A stretch of 64,000 nt of DNA, from contig BCJX01000010.1 in assembly GCA_001600415.1 (NCBI GenBank), forward strand, positions 1 through 64,000. The letters run 5' to 3'. The DNA comes from Pascua guehoae (taxonomy: Eukaryota > Basidiomycota > Tremellomycetes > Trichosporonales > Trichosporonaceae). This document shows, piece after piece, positions 21,265-34,133 of the stretch (its first letter is position 1; each line of letters starts with the position of its first letter). The position numbers were made by a program, and so were the translations under genes. Below the pieces are notes generated by a model. That model was given only the letters and a program-made list of their open reading frames with translations. It searched no databases and had not been told where the DNA came from.

Positions 21265-22947
21265 TCAGCGGCGCTTGCGTCGTCGCTTTGGAGCAGGAAT
21301 GGGAGGGAAGAAATGCTCCGGGTTGTCCTTGTTGGCCTTGAACTCACGGAAAATGCCCACATCCTTGATGTTGCAGTACGGTTCCCATGAGTCTTCGTAG
21401 TCGGGGAAGCCGCGCCAATGGATAAGGTACCAATACTTATCCTCCTCGTTCTCTTTGTCATACTGAGAGTCGAGGACCTTGTCGACATACCACTCGGGTT
21501 CGCCGTCGACATGGATGGCTGGTTCAGGCTCCTGACGTTGGCCAGGCAAGGGCGGCTTGGCTGGGCGGAACAACTGCACATGGAAGACAGGGTGCAGTCG
21601 TTTCAGCTCGGGAGGGAGATCGATCACCCACGCCAATGGTGACTTGGTCGGGGCAAGGATCTTGTAGGGGCCAAGGGCGACACGGTCAAGCTTGAACAAT
21701 GGTCGGAGTGACGTGATGTTCTTGCGCTTGAGGTAGACGAGGTCGCCCTCCTTGTAGAGTGGAGCTGGTTTAACCTTTCGGTTATAGAACTCTGAGTGAC
21801 GCGCTTGCACTGCCTTGATGGTCTCCTTGAGGGTCTCGCGGAGAGTCGCAATCTCATCGAGGCGGCGTTGCACAGCCGGAACGTTGGCAGGACGCACCGG
21901 GGTCGTGGGGTCCACGGGGTTGAAACCGTGGAGGGCAAAGAACGGGGAGACCTTGGTTGACGAATGAACCGTGTTATTGTAAGCGAATGCGGCAATCGGC
22001 AAGAGGCGCTTCCAGTCCATGTATGTCGCGTTAACGTGGTGCTGCAGATAATGAATGATAATTTGAATGAGGCGCTCGGTTTGTCCATCGGTCTGCGGGT
22101 GCCAGGCCATGGACAGGGCGGACTTGGTGCCGAGCGCATCAAAGAAGGCACGGGTGTAACACGACGCGTTGAGAGGGCCCCGGTTGGAGATGATGTCCAG
22201 AGGCATGCCGTAAATGGAGAAGACATGCTTGATCGTCAGTTCGACCAGGTCTTCCGTGGTGAATCCTTTTTCATTAAACGGGGCGAAAACTGCAAACTTG
22301 GTAAGACGACAGATCCAGAACATGATTGAATCATTGCCGTCCTCGTCGGGTGGCAGTGTCGTCAGTGCGTCCATGGCAAGAGAACTCATGGGATGCAAAG
22401 GAATGGGGAGTGGCTGCAGAGGTCCAAATTGCCACTGGCGCCAAGGCTTGTCCCAGTTGCAGGGGTGACAGCCGGCGCAATAGGCATCAATGAACTTGCG
22501 CATCGCAGGGACGTAGAAGTAACGGCTGACGGCGGCAAGAGTCTTTGCACTGCCGGGGTGGCCAGCCATGGGAACGTTATGAGCCTGGTAGACGATGTCG
22601 AGTTTCAGTTGATGGTCATCAGGCACGAACAGAAGGTTGGAGAAGAAGAGAAGTCCGTCCTGCACTGAGAAAAACTTGAGGTCATCATCAGCCAGGTCAT
22701 CCGGAGGAGACTCCTCAGGGTGCTGCAGAGCATGGATCAGCTGCTGACAGCGTTCGTCATTGTCTTGGGCTCTGCGCAGCCACTCGACAATGTCGGAATG
22801 AGGAGGGTAGTCATCGGGGTTGTCTTCGTCTTCATCCGCCTGCTCAGGGGGTTCAGGGGGATCGTCGACGTTCTCCGGTTCCAACTCGACCTCGGGGATA
22901 GGTTCAAGGTCGAGCTCTTGTTCCAGGGGAATGCTCGCGGCCTCTTT
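21265..22947 (-). pseudogene. Chromovirus C integrase and chromodomain
   Basis: The open part runs from 22,884 to 21,265 in a different frame from RT/RNase H, with the frame change near 22,940. Domains in order: acidic linker; HHCC zinc site (HNVPMAGH ... CAGCHPC); DDE core with LAMDALTTLP; the second catalytic position reads IISNRGP, where the family has Asp; the Glu is in QTDGQTERL; GPY/F module LGPYKIL; a chromodomain with EWYVDKVLDSQ and YLIHWRGFPDYEDSWEP; and a basic tail KRRRKRR. Chromodomains in this position target insertion to heterochromatin in known chromoviruses. The Asp-to-Asn change should abolish integrase activity. Confidence 0.85.
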
Positions 22948-25634
22948 TCTGGTGTCGCTTCAGGTGCGAGCCATGGTAGCGACAGCAGGGGAGGGGTTTC
23001 GACTCGATCAGGGTCAAAGAACAACCGGGGTTCGGCTTCCTTTGCCTTCGTGCCGGGCTGAAGGTCGTGCCGGCGTGAGAGGGCATCGGGCTTTACCATC
23101 TGCGAGCCCTTCTTCCATTTGATGGAGAAGTCGAAGGGCATGAGCAGCTCGATGTACCAGTTTTGACGCCGATTCCACGATCTCGCGGTGAGGAAGTACT
23201 CAAGGTTGTGGTGGTCAGTAAACACTTGAGTGTTGTGAGCGTATGCGAGATAGTGGCGCCACTGCTTGAAGGCTTCGACGATGGCAAGCATCTCCTTGTC
23301 GTGCGTCTTGTAGTTGAGCTCAGAAGGGGTGAGCTTTCGGGAGAAGAACGCAATGGGAAGGAGGTGGCCGTCGTCGTCGCGCTGGGAAAGAATAGCAGCG
23401 ATGGCGAAGTCGGATGCATCAGCTTCGATGAACAGCTGGCGCAGAGGGTCGAACATCCTCAGCACAGGTGCAACAGTGAAGCAGTGCTTGAGGAAGTCGA
23501 CGGCATTCTGCTCTTCTTCGGTCCAACGCCAAGCGCGCCCTTGCTGCATGAGGCGGTGCAGCGCGAGTACAATCTTAGCGTAGTTGTGGATGAACTGACG
23601 ATAGAAGTTGCAGAAACCAAGGAAGGAATGGACGTGTCAGATCGTGGTAGGAACGGGCCAATCGAGGATGGCGGAGACCTTGTCGGGGGTCATGCCAAGC
23701 TCGCCATGGCCCACGATGAATCTGAGGAAGCGTGTCCGGTCGGTGAAGAACTTGCACTTCTCAGCCTTTGCGTAGAGACAGTGCGCGCGGAGTCGCTCGA
23801 GGACCTCTTTGGTGTCTTTGATGTTGTCCTCGTGCAAGTCGGAATGGACTATGATGTCATCTAGGTAGCCGACGGTACACCTGTCCAGGAGCTCGCTGCC
23901 GATAGCCTCATTGATGAGGTTCTGGAACGAGGCAGGAGCGTTTGTCAGTCCAAATGGCATGATGAGGTACTCGAATTGCCCTCTGGACGTGACGAAGGCG
24001 GTCTTCCACTCGTCGCCTGGTCGGATGCATACAAGGTAGTATGCTGAACGCAGGTTGATCTTGGTGAAGACCTTGCCAGCACGGAGTCTGTCAAGGACGT
24101 CGTCCATGCGAGGGATGGGGTATCGCCATTTGATGATGTGCTCGTTCATCTGGCGATAGTCGATGACGGGCCGAACGCCGACATCGTCATCCTTCTTGCC
24201 AACAAAGAAGAGGGGTGCCGCGGTAGGGGACTTGGAGGGACGGATGTACCCCTTGGCAAGCAATTGATCAATGTAGTCTTCAGCAATTGCTGCCTCGTGG
24301 CCGGCGAAACGGTAAGCCTTGCGCTTACCCGGGAACTTGCTCTCGTCCTTAAGGTCGATTGCATGGTCGTAGTTGGTGTGTGCCAGAAGGCAATTGCTGT
24401 TGGTCTTGGAGAACACATCGAGGTAGTCGTGGAACTCGACGGGTACGACCTTGGCAATCTCGTCGCGATCCGGCACGAGGGTGGAGAGTGGATCGTCGTA
24501 GTCATCGGGATCGGGGTCGGTCAACTCGGCGCTAGCGCACTCGAGGTCCAGACCAGAATCGAGAGACGTGACTAGACCCGTGGAGGAGTAGACGAACGGT
24601 TGGGCAGAAACAGCGTCGTCCTCGTATTGGAGCAGAAGGAAGGAGGCTGCTGAGTGTGGGTGCCACATCAGCGTCTCAACCTCCTCTGGTTCCTCAGAGC
24701 CGAGTTTGCTTCCATCGTCGGCTAGCTCCGGCGTGACGGCAGCACGTGGCATGGGTTCCATAGTCGTGGCCACGGCCGCAAGAGCGGGCGGAGGGGAAAC
24801 GAGCGATAGCAGAGGAGCAATGCCATCACTCAAGAAGCACGGGAGTAGTTGTTGCATAAAGGCCTCAACTACTTGCTTCGGGATGGGGTTATTGGGCTTG
24901 TCGCGCTTTGTGAACTTAACTTTGCCATGAAGCGGAGGCCGGAGAATGTTCTTGGTGGGTGAATCGCCAGACCTGCTAGGCGACTTCACTGAGGAGGAGG
25001 AGGGTGCTTGGCAGTTTGCCTTGCAGTAGTCTGAAGTGAACTGGATGGCGAGCATTGACCACTTGATGTACGGGTCATGCTTGACCAGCCAGTCCATGCC
25101 GATAAGCACATCGAACTCTTGAATCTTGGCGATCAAGAATTCCATCTGTTCGATGTGCGAGCCGAGACGCGTGTGGAGCAATGCTGTCTTATGGGTGAGG
25201 GGCGCAGCCTCGGTCCCATCAGCAAGCTTGAGTCCACATTGCCGGGTAAGCTCAAGTGTTGGGACTTGATGCTTCTTGGCGTAGTTGGCGTCCATCATGC
25301 TCACGTTCGTTCCAGAGTCTACCATGGCAACACAGGTGGAGTGCATGTCACCAATGGTGAACTCAAGGGAGATGACGAGGAAGAATGGGAGCTGTGGCTG
25401 TTTGAGGAGACCCTTGACCTCGGTGGTGTGGTCAGGGCCAGAGGTCGGCGGCGGGATGGACGAGGGCGATACCGGAGCACGGTGACTTGATACAGACGCC
25501 GTCGACATGGGGAGTTGGGTATCGGTCGACGACAAGGAACGGGGAGAACCGAGAAACACAGAGGCGGAGGCGGAAGCGACAACGTCATCCGGGGTGGAAT
25601 CGGGAACAGAGCAATGAACAAGGTTACCCGCCAC
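22737..25634 (-). pseudogene. Chromovirus C protease, reverse transcriptase and RNase H
   Basis: One frame with a single TGA at 23,637-23,639 between RT and RNase H. The protease has AMVDSGTNVSMMD. RT has GVRPVIDYRQMN, PFGLTNAPASFQ and YLDD, but motif A reads FTKINLRSAYYL, where the first catalytic residue should be Asp. RNase H (23,549-22,737) has EADASDFA, KEMLAIVEA and TDHHNLEY. The stop and the active-site change make it non-functional. Confidence 0.85.
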
Positions 25635-25660
25635 ACGTTGCTCAGGTGCGTGGAGGGTCT

Positions 25661-27667
25661 TCAGTTTCCCAGGTCGGGAACTGGTTCTTCTGCAAGCTCC
25701 TCTACTGCACCGAGGGCGGTGCGGCTAGGAGTGCGGGCGTCTGGGCACTGTGCCGCCGAATGGTTGGGCTTGCGGCACACGAAACACAAGTTGTGTTTCA
25801 TGCAGAGCTCGCGGACTGCAGGGGTGAGAGGGCCATGGACGCCGGGGATGCCCCATTGTCCGTAGGCCTCTGGGTCGACCTTGAGCAGCGCAGAGGCACC
25901 ACGTGTGGTCGGGGACGTGACGGTTGCCAAAGTCGTTGACGTCCGAGGTTTACCAGCAGCGGCCGCAGCGGCTGGCTGGCAGGAAGGGCCCGCAGCAGAG
26001 GAAGAGGTAGTCGTTCTGCTGTACGGGGAGGGGTGGCTGGACTGGTTGGCCTGCAAGCTTCGGTAATGCTTGTAGACAACCTGGTAGAGCGCGTCGACGT
26101 TGTCGAAGTCCTCGACGTCGATGTCGTTGCTGCGCTCCACAAGCCAATGGGGAAGACCCTTCCAGAAAAGGTACATGCACGATTGCTCGTCTGTGATACC
26201 GAGGAGACGGCGATGGTACCAGAAGTCGTTCCAGTACTCCTGGAGGTTGTTTCGCATTACAACCTTACCATCATGCCAATGCTTGTGCGCTTGGCGGAGT
26301 TCGTCCTGGTCGGCGTAGGTCTGTTGGAACTCAGACCTAAACGCTTCCCAGTTGCCGTCCCAGGCTCGGGTCACACGAATGCCTGTCTCGAACCACTTGG
26401 ACGCTTCTCCCTCGAGTAGGGAGCCAACAAAGGTAATCTTATGCAAACCGGTCGAGTAGTTGTTGGGGTAGTCTTGGAACAACTGCTCGATCCGACGAAG
26501 GAACGCGCTAAACTTGCTGGTCTCTCCACTGAAGGTGGGAAGCTTGGCTCGAGGGGCACCAGGATCGGTGCGAGGGGTTGCCAGAGGGGCTGGTGCAGCC
26601 GCGGGAGCCGGTGCTCGCCCAGCAGACCGCATCAGGCCCTCAAACATGGCCGCCCACTGGTCCGATGTCGCCGGCATTGGTTGAAGGACCTGCTGTACGG
26701 GAGGGCCAGCAGGGACGTGAGCCGGAGCCGGAGGGGTCATCGGGGGAAGTTGGGGGACAGGAGGCAAACCAGGGGTGACAGGAACCGTGTGCCATGACTG
26801 TGCTGGCTGGTGGGTTTGCTGTGCCACTGAACGAGGGCGGGAGGCAACAGGGATGGGGGGAGGCGATCTCAACTGCTGGTGCGGCGACAGGGGCAGCAGT
26901 TGGCCAACGAGAGGGGCCGGAGGAGGTTGACGAGGGTCCCTTGGTGTTGGTGTCGATGGTTGCGAAGGCACCGACGAAGACGGGTGTCCAACAGAACGAC
27001 GGGGAGCAACACGGGTGTGTTGGGCTGGGGCACCAGCAGCGACTGGTTGCTGTTGGTGCGCCGCGAGAGCCGCAGAGTGTTGGACGGTCTGCCCAACAGG
27101 AGCTTGAGAGCCACCTGGTGGGACTTGAGTGAGGAGGTCAACAGGCTGACCACTGGGCGAGACTGGTTGCCATGAGGCTTGAGACTGGTCTGTGCAGGGG
27201 TGACGTCCTGCAAGTTGTGGGGCCTGTGCCGCCAAGGTTGCGCCGGAAGGCCCTGCCGGTGGCAAGGGCAGTGGTCATGTCGGCGGGGGAGGGACTGGAG
27301 GTGTGGCTGTTGACCCAAGAGCATCATGGATGTTGCCAAATGGGTCTTGGCGAGGAGTCACTGTCATTTGAGCCTGGCCTTGCGCCAGTACCAGGCTCCT
27401 CGGACTGGTGCTTTGCCATGCACCAGGGGACGGTCCCATGGACGCTTGCCGAGCTCACTCTCGGTGAGAGTCGGTTTCTCCCAGAGCTTGAACACGGGCC
27501 TCGTAGTTGTTGAGGAGGCGCAGGTTCCAAGTTGAGAACTCAGCAGACATGATGATCGCACTGACGTCGCTAGTGTCCAAATGCGGTGGGAAGGGTTGTG
27601 GCTGCGCAAAGAGCTCGTCGAGGAACATCTGAGCTCGTTGCACAATGTCCGTCAGGGGTGGGGTCAC
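25661..27667 (-). pseudogene. Chromovirus C gag, main part
   Basis: The frame 27,265-25,661 has a Pro/Gln-rich N-terminal part, a capsid-like gag core around FKSGET-type residues (26,550-26,000), and a CCHC zinc knuckle CFVCRKPNHSAAQC near the end. Upstream, 27,667-27,455 is a second gag frame (TPPLTDIVQRAQMFLDELF), separated by a stop and frame change near 27,450. It joins in frame to 28,585-28,742 and then to 48,079-48,359 once the insertions are removed. Confidence 0.75.
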
Positions 27668-27712
27668 ATGACCAACGTTTGACCCTTGAGTGGGCCCAGC
27701 GTCGCCTTGGTT

Positions 27713-28589
27713 GTCGTTGTAAGACGCCGAAATGGGGTCGTGGTAGACGAATTAGGTAAGAGGCGGAAGCAATCGAGATTGACGTTTATCGATTGATATC
27801 TGTCGAGATAGCGCATTGGACGAGATGCGGGAGTGAAGGTACCGCAGAGAGTCACAACAATGGAAGGTAGGAAGTTGCCGTGCGACTTGTATCGGATGTG
27901 CGGTGATGAGATAGGAATTGGATAAGTCTACCGAACTATAGCTAAGGGCTATAGAGTGAAGCTACGTATGAGTTTAGATTGTTGCGGGGATCAGACACTA
28001 AGTCGGTCTCTTCTTATCCCCGCAATGCCCTGGACCAAACATCCCTTGTTCCTAGTTGTAATGACTTGTTTACCTCCGACTTGTTTACCTTCCTCAATCC
28101 ATCTTGGTTGATATGGCCCTATAGTAGAGACGCTGATGCGTTGACTACTGGGTCACGAGTTCTAATCCTTCTGTCAAGGTTCCTGATGGACGCGACCTTG
28201 TACTAGGTCGCATGATGTCGTTTGATATTGATGGACCATGGGATGTTGTCCTTTCTTCATCTCGTGACTGGTAGCGATACCTTGTGACTTCACGTGTACA
28301 ACTCGTGACCAACACGTGTGGCTGGTATCGGTCCATGGTTGCCAACTGGTGTTGTCCATTGAGTGATGGGGCTCGCGTGGATGACTCGTGACTGGCACTC
28401 GTGGCTGGTCGTCTATTGGTGTTGCCAACTCGTGTCGTCCATTGATAGTGGTCTGTCTCGTCGGTTGTGCGATCCTTCATCGGGATTGTCGCCGTTCGTC
28501 TGATTGATTCCGTTGTCCTTGGATATCGATTGATATCTATCGATATTGTGCGTCTTTGGTACGTGCGATATCTTGGTCATTACAGTCGT
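27713..28589. mobile_element. Solo LTR (family D) inside chromovirus gag, with 5-bp TSD
   Basis: The LTR is 27,718-28,584 (867 bases), TGTAAGACGCCG to TTGGTCATTACA. It is flanked by GTCGT at 27,713-27,717 and 28,585-28,589. Closely similar to 6,115-6,977. Removing it with one GTCGT restores the gag frame on the minus strand. Confidence 0.95.
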
Positions 28590-28742
28590 CCCTAGGGGCC
28601 GACTGTTACTGGGGCGGAGGCTGGGTGCTCGTGGTCTGACCGGGGGGGCTCCTGAAGCTCATGGACAGATCTGAGGGGGCGGACGGAGTCACTGCTTGAG
28701 GGTTAGGACCGCGTCTGCCTCTTGGCCGTTGGAGCTGGACGT
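28585..28742 (-). pseudogene. Chromovirus C gag fragment between two insertions
   Basis: 158 bases lying between the solo LTR and A2. Read on the minus strand they continue the gag frame from 48,079 (SNV then QLQRPRGRRGP) through SFRSPPGQTTSTQPPPQ to a TAA, then on into the frame at 27,717. The TAA sits between two CAG codons. Confidence 0.75.
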
Positions 28743-29414
28743 TGTGGGAGTTTTGCCTCACCCACGAGTGTAGGGCCTTGCTCTGTCAGTTACTCACTAC
28801 CGCCGCCCTCTGGGCCGGGTCTCGCTCTCCATCCTGCTTGGGTCTCTATTTCTCCCGTCCTAGAATCTCGATCCGCTGTCGGTCAGGGTCTCAATCCGCC
28901 GCCAGCTCGAGTCTTGGTCCACTGCTGGCTCGAGTCTTGGTCCGCTGCTGGCTCGAGCCTCGATCTACTACTGGCTCAAGTCTCGATCCACTGCTGGCTT
29001 GAGTCTCGGTCCACTGCTGGCTCGAGTCTCGATCCGCTGCTGGCTCAAGTCTCGGCCCACTGCTAGCTCGAGTCTTGGTCCGCCTCTCGTTCGAGTCTCG
29101 GTCCGTGACTGGCTCGAGTCTCGGTCTGCGACTGGCTCGAGTCTCGGTCCTCGACTGGCTTGAGTCTCGGTCCTCGACTGGCTCGAGTCTCGGTCCTCGA
29201 CTGGCTCGAGTCTCGGTCCGCCTCTCGTTCGAGTCTCGGTCCTCTGTCCGTCTCGGCCTTGTTTCTCGCTCCGTTTCTTGCTCGAGTCTTGGTGAATGGG
29301 CGATACCAAGTCTCAGTCCACAACCCAAACCTCGGTTAGGTCGGCTATCATGTTTGGAACGAGTCTCTGGCAGATACGTCATCGATTCCCGGTGGGCGAG
29401 TTATTCCCACCACA
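28743..29414 (-). repeat. 3' LTR of A2
   Basis: 672 bases, TGTGGGAGTTTTGCC to TTATTCCCACCACA. Most of the middle is a 24-base minisatellite (GGCTCGAGTCTCGGTCCGCT with variants), giving more units than the 5' LTR. Many differences between the two LTRs are transitions. Confidence 0.9.
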
Positions 29415-29949
29415 GGATCCCCCACGCTCTAGTGGGTCGGTCCCCCGACCCGGCGGTTGAGTATGAGGAAGCTCCGAGTCTCGGTCCGCCCTGGACTTTT
29501 TGCTGCTCGCTTCCTTATCTCGCCCACCGGCATTCGGACGTCCTTACACTCCCCTGCTGGGGCTATCCTGTGGCTTCGCTCTGCCTCACCCCTAGTCTCG
29601 ATCGTATTTCCACAACCAGTCGCTCCGCACGCCCTCTTGACCAACCTTCCGCCCTTTGATCGCTCTCGGTAGCTCACTCCTTCAATCCCGCCACCCCGAC
29701 TCTCGGCCTATCTTCTGTGGTCTAACCTAGGTGGCTCGATTTCCTACAGTCCCGCCGTCTCGACTCTTGGTAAACCTTCTGTGGCTCGACTGTTTTGATC
29801 CCATTTGCTCAGATTCACAGCCCCTCCTCCGGGGCTCAACTGTCTTTGATCCTGCTGTTCAGATTCCCGGCCCACCACCGCCCATCCTCCGTAGCTCGAT
29901 TCCTGGTGCACGCCTACCTTCCTGGCCTGACTCCAGGTACGCATCTGTC

Positions 29950-30175
29950 CCACGTGGCTAGGGTCTAGGTGCGCGCCTGTCCTACATGGCTAGACTCTGA
30001 ATGCACGTCTGTCCTACATGACTAGACTCTGGATGCACGTTCGCCCTACATGGCTAGGCTCTCGATGCACATCTGTCCTACATGACTAGACTCTGGATGC
30101 ACGTTCGCCCTACATGGCTAGACTCTCGATGCACGTTTGCCCTACATGGCTAGACTCTCGATGCGCGTCTGACCC
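29950..30175. repeat. 32-bp minisatellite of A2
   Basis: About seven units of the TACATGGCTAGACTCTGGAT repeat, against about twelve in A1. Confidence 0.85.
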
Positions 30176-30399
30176 GCCTCCCCGTGGTCCCCACCTTCCA
30201 ACCCTCCTTGTACCCTTCTTTCCTCTTTTCCTTTCACCCCACTTCCTTCCACCTTACTCCTCCCGTTGCCTTCCTCATCATCCCGCACCTTCTCGGAGGT
30301 CTATGCACAATCGGCACCCGTTTCCAACCCCCTGGCGTGGTCGATCCTCCGCCAGGGAGATGACGTGTGGCGCACTCCTTAGAGACTAGGCCCAAATCG

Positions 30400-30690
30400 C
30401 GCTCGATCCTTGTACCAACACAGGCAGTCGGCAAGTTCCACCTCTCGACACGACCGATCCTCATCCTCAGCATAGACTGTCGGCGCGCTCCACCTCTTGA
30501 CGTGACCACTCATCATTCCCAGCACAGACGGTCGGCGCGCTCCACCTCTCGATGCGACCGCTCTTCATCCCCAGCCCAGACAGTCGGCGCGCTCCCCCTC
30601 TCAACGCGACCACTTCTCCATTCCCAGCCCAGACAGTCGGCACGCTCCCCCTCTCAACGCGACCGCTCTTCATTCCCTTCACTCTTGCAG
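30400..30690. repeat. 52-60-bp tandem repeat of A2
   Basis: Imperfect units containing CAGCCCAGACAGTCGGCGCG and CTCTCAACGCGACC, corresponding to 1,510-1,705 in A1 but with an extra unit. Confidence 0.7.
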
Positions 30691-31590
30691 TCTGCGCGAC
30701 AACATTCTCGACGCGACCTTCCTTCTTCCCTCCTCTAACACCGCCCTACGCACGTCACCCCGACTCCACTTATCTCTCTCCCCTTCGTGTAGCCGCCCGC
30801 GCAGTCCTTCCGCCACCACCTTCGCCTCGTCGTGGGGACTAGCCCGACGATGTACGCCCAACGCCCCATCATGTGCTGCGCACGGGTCACCCAGTCCGGG
30901 CGTAATACCGACTCGGGCCCCATCCCGGGAGCGGAGGGCTGTACTCCTTCTGGAGCTACCCCTCAAAGGCCTTGTGCCCACCTTGCGAGCCCCGAGTCTC
31001 GATCCTGGCCGAAGCCTTCACAGCTACCAGCGATTCTGAGCAACAAGGAGACGCGCCAGCACGGCCCCGACACCAGCATCGTCCTAGCGGCGGTAGTCGC
31101 CACCCATCTTCGTTCCACAGCCCTCTTGACCAATCCTGGGATCTGCTCTTACACTGTCTCCTCTACAGGGTAGAGCATCCACTCGGCATTGCATGCAACC
31201 ACCTCTCCCCTCCTCAGCCAGTATCCGCTAACTCGATCGCCTCAGTCTCTCCCTCTCCCCTACTTATCACGCGAACGCGGGTCGTCCCATCCCCTTTTCC
31301 TTCGGCTCCTTTTGTCATGCCCTCGACACTCTGCGCCCCCTTTCATCACGCCCTCTATGCCACTGCCTCCGTCATACGAGTGTGCTTGATTGTCACGCCC
31401 ATTGTGCGCCTCTCTGGCGCGCCCTGGCTCCCCCCCCCCTATTCTCACTCTGTCTGCGCCGTACCCACCTTTCTACATAGGGGGGACNCCCCCCCCCCCC
31501 GCTCTTGTCTCTCATGCATGCTCTTCTCCCTCTGCTCTCGTTTCGCCTCTTGAACACCCCACACGCTCCATCACTCACTCTCAGCCCACC

Positions 31591-33310
31591 ATGTCCATCA
31601 ACATCAACCCCGGTCGTCCCTCTCTCGCTTCCATTATCGGTTACACAGAGGTTCTTGGCAAGGACGCCATCTCCGAGCTACTCCACCCCTGCCCTGATGC
31701 CGTTAACGCCGCCTTCTTCCGGGACCTGGCCCACAAACTTGGTCCAGTGGAGGACATGTCTCGGACCGTCAACTGGCGCAAACTGCTGGAGCCATCCTCC
31801 CACGCAGATGCCGAGATTCAGTCGCTCGAGTACAAACAGCCGGCCATCGGTTCCAACTTCGTCCTCGAGCTCCGAGACCCAGACTCGAGGGAGCATTTTC
31901 TGGCGGCAGTCTCGCATGAGATTTGGTGGATGCACCACTTCCTTTTCCCCGCCCTAGCCGCTGTGTACCCCCACTCGACCAGCGACGACGCAGAGTCAGT
32001 TGCGCCAGCTTTCTTCTCTGCCATAGGCTAACACCTTCTCCAGGACTTTGAAGGCGGACACATGTGGTACCATGTCTTGGACCGCGCACGCCTCCTTTAT
32101 CCTCCCCCAACTCGTTTGGCCCACTGTTTTCCCCCGCTGGCTGTGCGGTTCTTCGAAACTCGTGCTAGAGTCGCAAATGATTCCCTCGTACGTTGCATCC
32201 TGCCCGTCTGCTCTTCCACTTCTCTCTCCCAGGTTCTGATCCCTCGCAGGTCCTCTCCCAGCTGGCTCGGGAATCTACTGCCTGGCCGTCGGTGGAACCT
32301 TGGGCTGGTTACCTCCGGGGCCCTTTTCCAAACTCCAGCACCATCGTCATGCCTCCGCCCACGCCGATCGGGTCCACACTTTCCCCACCATGCTCCCCAT
32401 CACCCCCACCAAGCGGTGTCTTCATGATGTCGCCGCGGGTCCCCCAGTCGGGCAGGAGGGAAGTGGGCACGACACTCGGAGCTGGCACGACCTCTCCCGG
32501 GAGGAGCATGAGGAGCTCTGCAAGAGCTCAATGGGGATCACGGTTCCCCCCACTGACCCATACGTGAGTTCCATAACCCCGTCTCTACAGCCCTCTGTTC
32601 ATCCTATTCCTTTTCCAATGCTCATTAGCTCAGAATGGGGACGCAGGTGCAGGGTACGAGCTGCTCCCCTTTGCCGAAGGCTGCCCGCCCTGTCGCAAGG
32701 GTAATTTTACGTGTTGGGTCCTCAAGAGCAAGCCAAATGCGACCTGCAAGAAGTGTAAGGGCTCTCACCGCCCTGTCACAAGGGTAACTTTAGGTGTTGG
32801 GTCCTCAAGAGCAAGCCAAATGCGACCTGCAAGAAGTGTAAGGGCTCTCACAGGACTCGTTGCTCTTTTTACGACGGCGCAAACGTAGCTCCCCGCAAGG
32901 CGCATGTCGTGGGCTGGTCCCGCCTGCGGGACACATTCCCAGCTACCCACCGCCTAGACGGCCGTGCACGCTTTGGCGTTGGGCTCGAGCTCATTCGTGC
33001 CACTCGTTTCCTGGCCTGCGGCCCCTCTTATACCCGCGAGTTGGCCGAGCTCGACGTCCCCTGCCTGCGCTTCACCATCGGGGAGGACAGGAAGGACTGG
33101 TTTGACCTTCGTGCCGCCAGCGATGCAGACCTGGACCGAGAGGGAGGGGAGTGGGCTAGTTACAAGCGTCCATCTGCTGTCCTGTGCGCCGAGAATCCCT
33201 CCTGGCCTGTCCCTCTGCCGGTCAAGTTCCGCGGGCCCTGCCCCACCACCCACGCAAAACGCGGCGGAGGCGAGCACCCTTCTCCCCAGGACCCGAAGTG
33301 CCAGAAGTAG
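31591..33310 (+). pseudogene. P1 copy in A2, frameshifted
   Basis: Same exon layout as 2,578-4,212, starting from ATG at 31,591 after the same pyrimidine-rich leader. Two lesions are clear. There is a two-base insertion in exon 2 (GGCGGACACATG for GGCGGACATG) near 32,057. There is also an 83-base tandem duplication (32,685-32,767 and 32,768-32,850) that repeats the second half of the six-cysteine region and shifts frame. The final exon (to 33,310) keeps the conserved DWFDLRAA region. Confidence 0.7.
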
Positions 33311-34133
33311 CTGTGCCCCATTTCCTCTCTCCACCCTCACAGGTCCTGTCCATAGGCTCTTCTATTCTCCTTCATTGCATACGTCCCTGTATCCCATCAT
33401 GCATACTGTATCCTGTCCCCTTCTTGCGCATTTAACGGCAGCTTCCCCTTCCCTTCTTCCTGGTGACACGTGTTCCACACCCACCGGAAGATTGGGGCGC
33501 AGAGGAGGAAGAGTGACGTCGGGGGCGGCCCAGTGCCCGGAGTATCCTCTTTACTTGCGTTGACCTGTACACCACACCAAATCTGCTCAGGGTCTCGTCC
33601 CTCTGCTCCCTAGCTCGCCACCCATCACAGCCGCTTCCTCTTAATCCTGTCGATCGCCGCACGAGACTCGTAACACTCTTCTTAGGTTGTCTCCTGCTCT
33701 TCCTGATCTTCACCTGCCCATCACAGTCACTCTATTAACTACTTTTTCCAGCTAGTGGATCGCTCGTTCACCCATCCCATCATGATCGCCTTATTGTCTC
33801 ACGTCCCTCGGGACCTGATCGTACCCCTCGCTTGCTCCCCTCGTTACACACTTGAGCACGCCCCGACCACGCCTCACCACGCTCTGTCAACTCGTTTCTC
33901 ATCACACCCACGCCCCTTTGTTTGTTTCCCATGCGACATGTTACCTCCTTTCTCGTCCCGCTCATCTCGTGCATAGCATAAGACTGGCCTGCTTCTCCAT
34001 CTCCTACTCAGTTCCCATCACCGTTTCGCCTCCTTCTACTTCCCTCCATACTCTCCTTGTCATCCCCACTCTCCCTTTCTGCTCGCCCCCGCACCCCCTT
34101 TACTCCATTCTCAGCTGTTCTCTTTACTCTACC
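33311..34133. other. Spacer between P1 and P2 in A2
   Basis: Equivalent to 4,213-5,039 in A1. Pyrimidine-rich, with no conserved open frame. Confidence 0.5.

Noticed and set aside
21264..25500. Plus-strand open frames over the chromovirus pol region
   Set aside because: They are shadows of the minus-strand polymerase codons; none has motifs, and the minus frames show RT, RNase H and integrase signatures.
28891..29382. Arg/Glu/Asp-rich repeat proteins encoded by the A2 LTR
   Set aside because: They are translations of the 24-base LTR minisatellite, differ between the two LTRs, and have no start or stop conservation.
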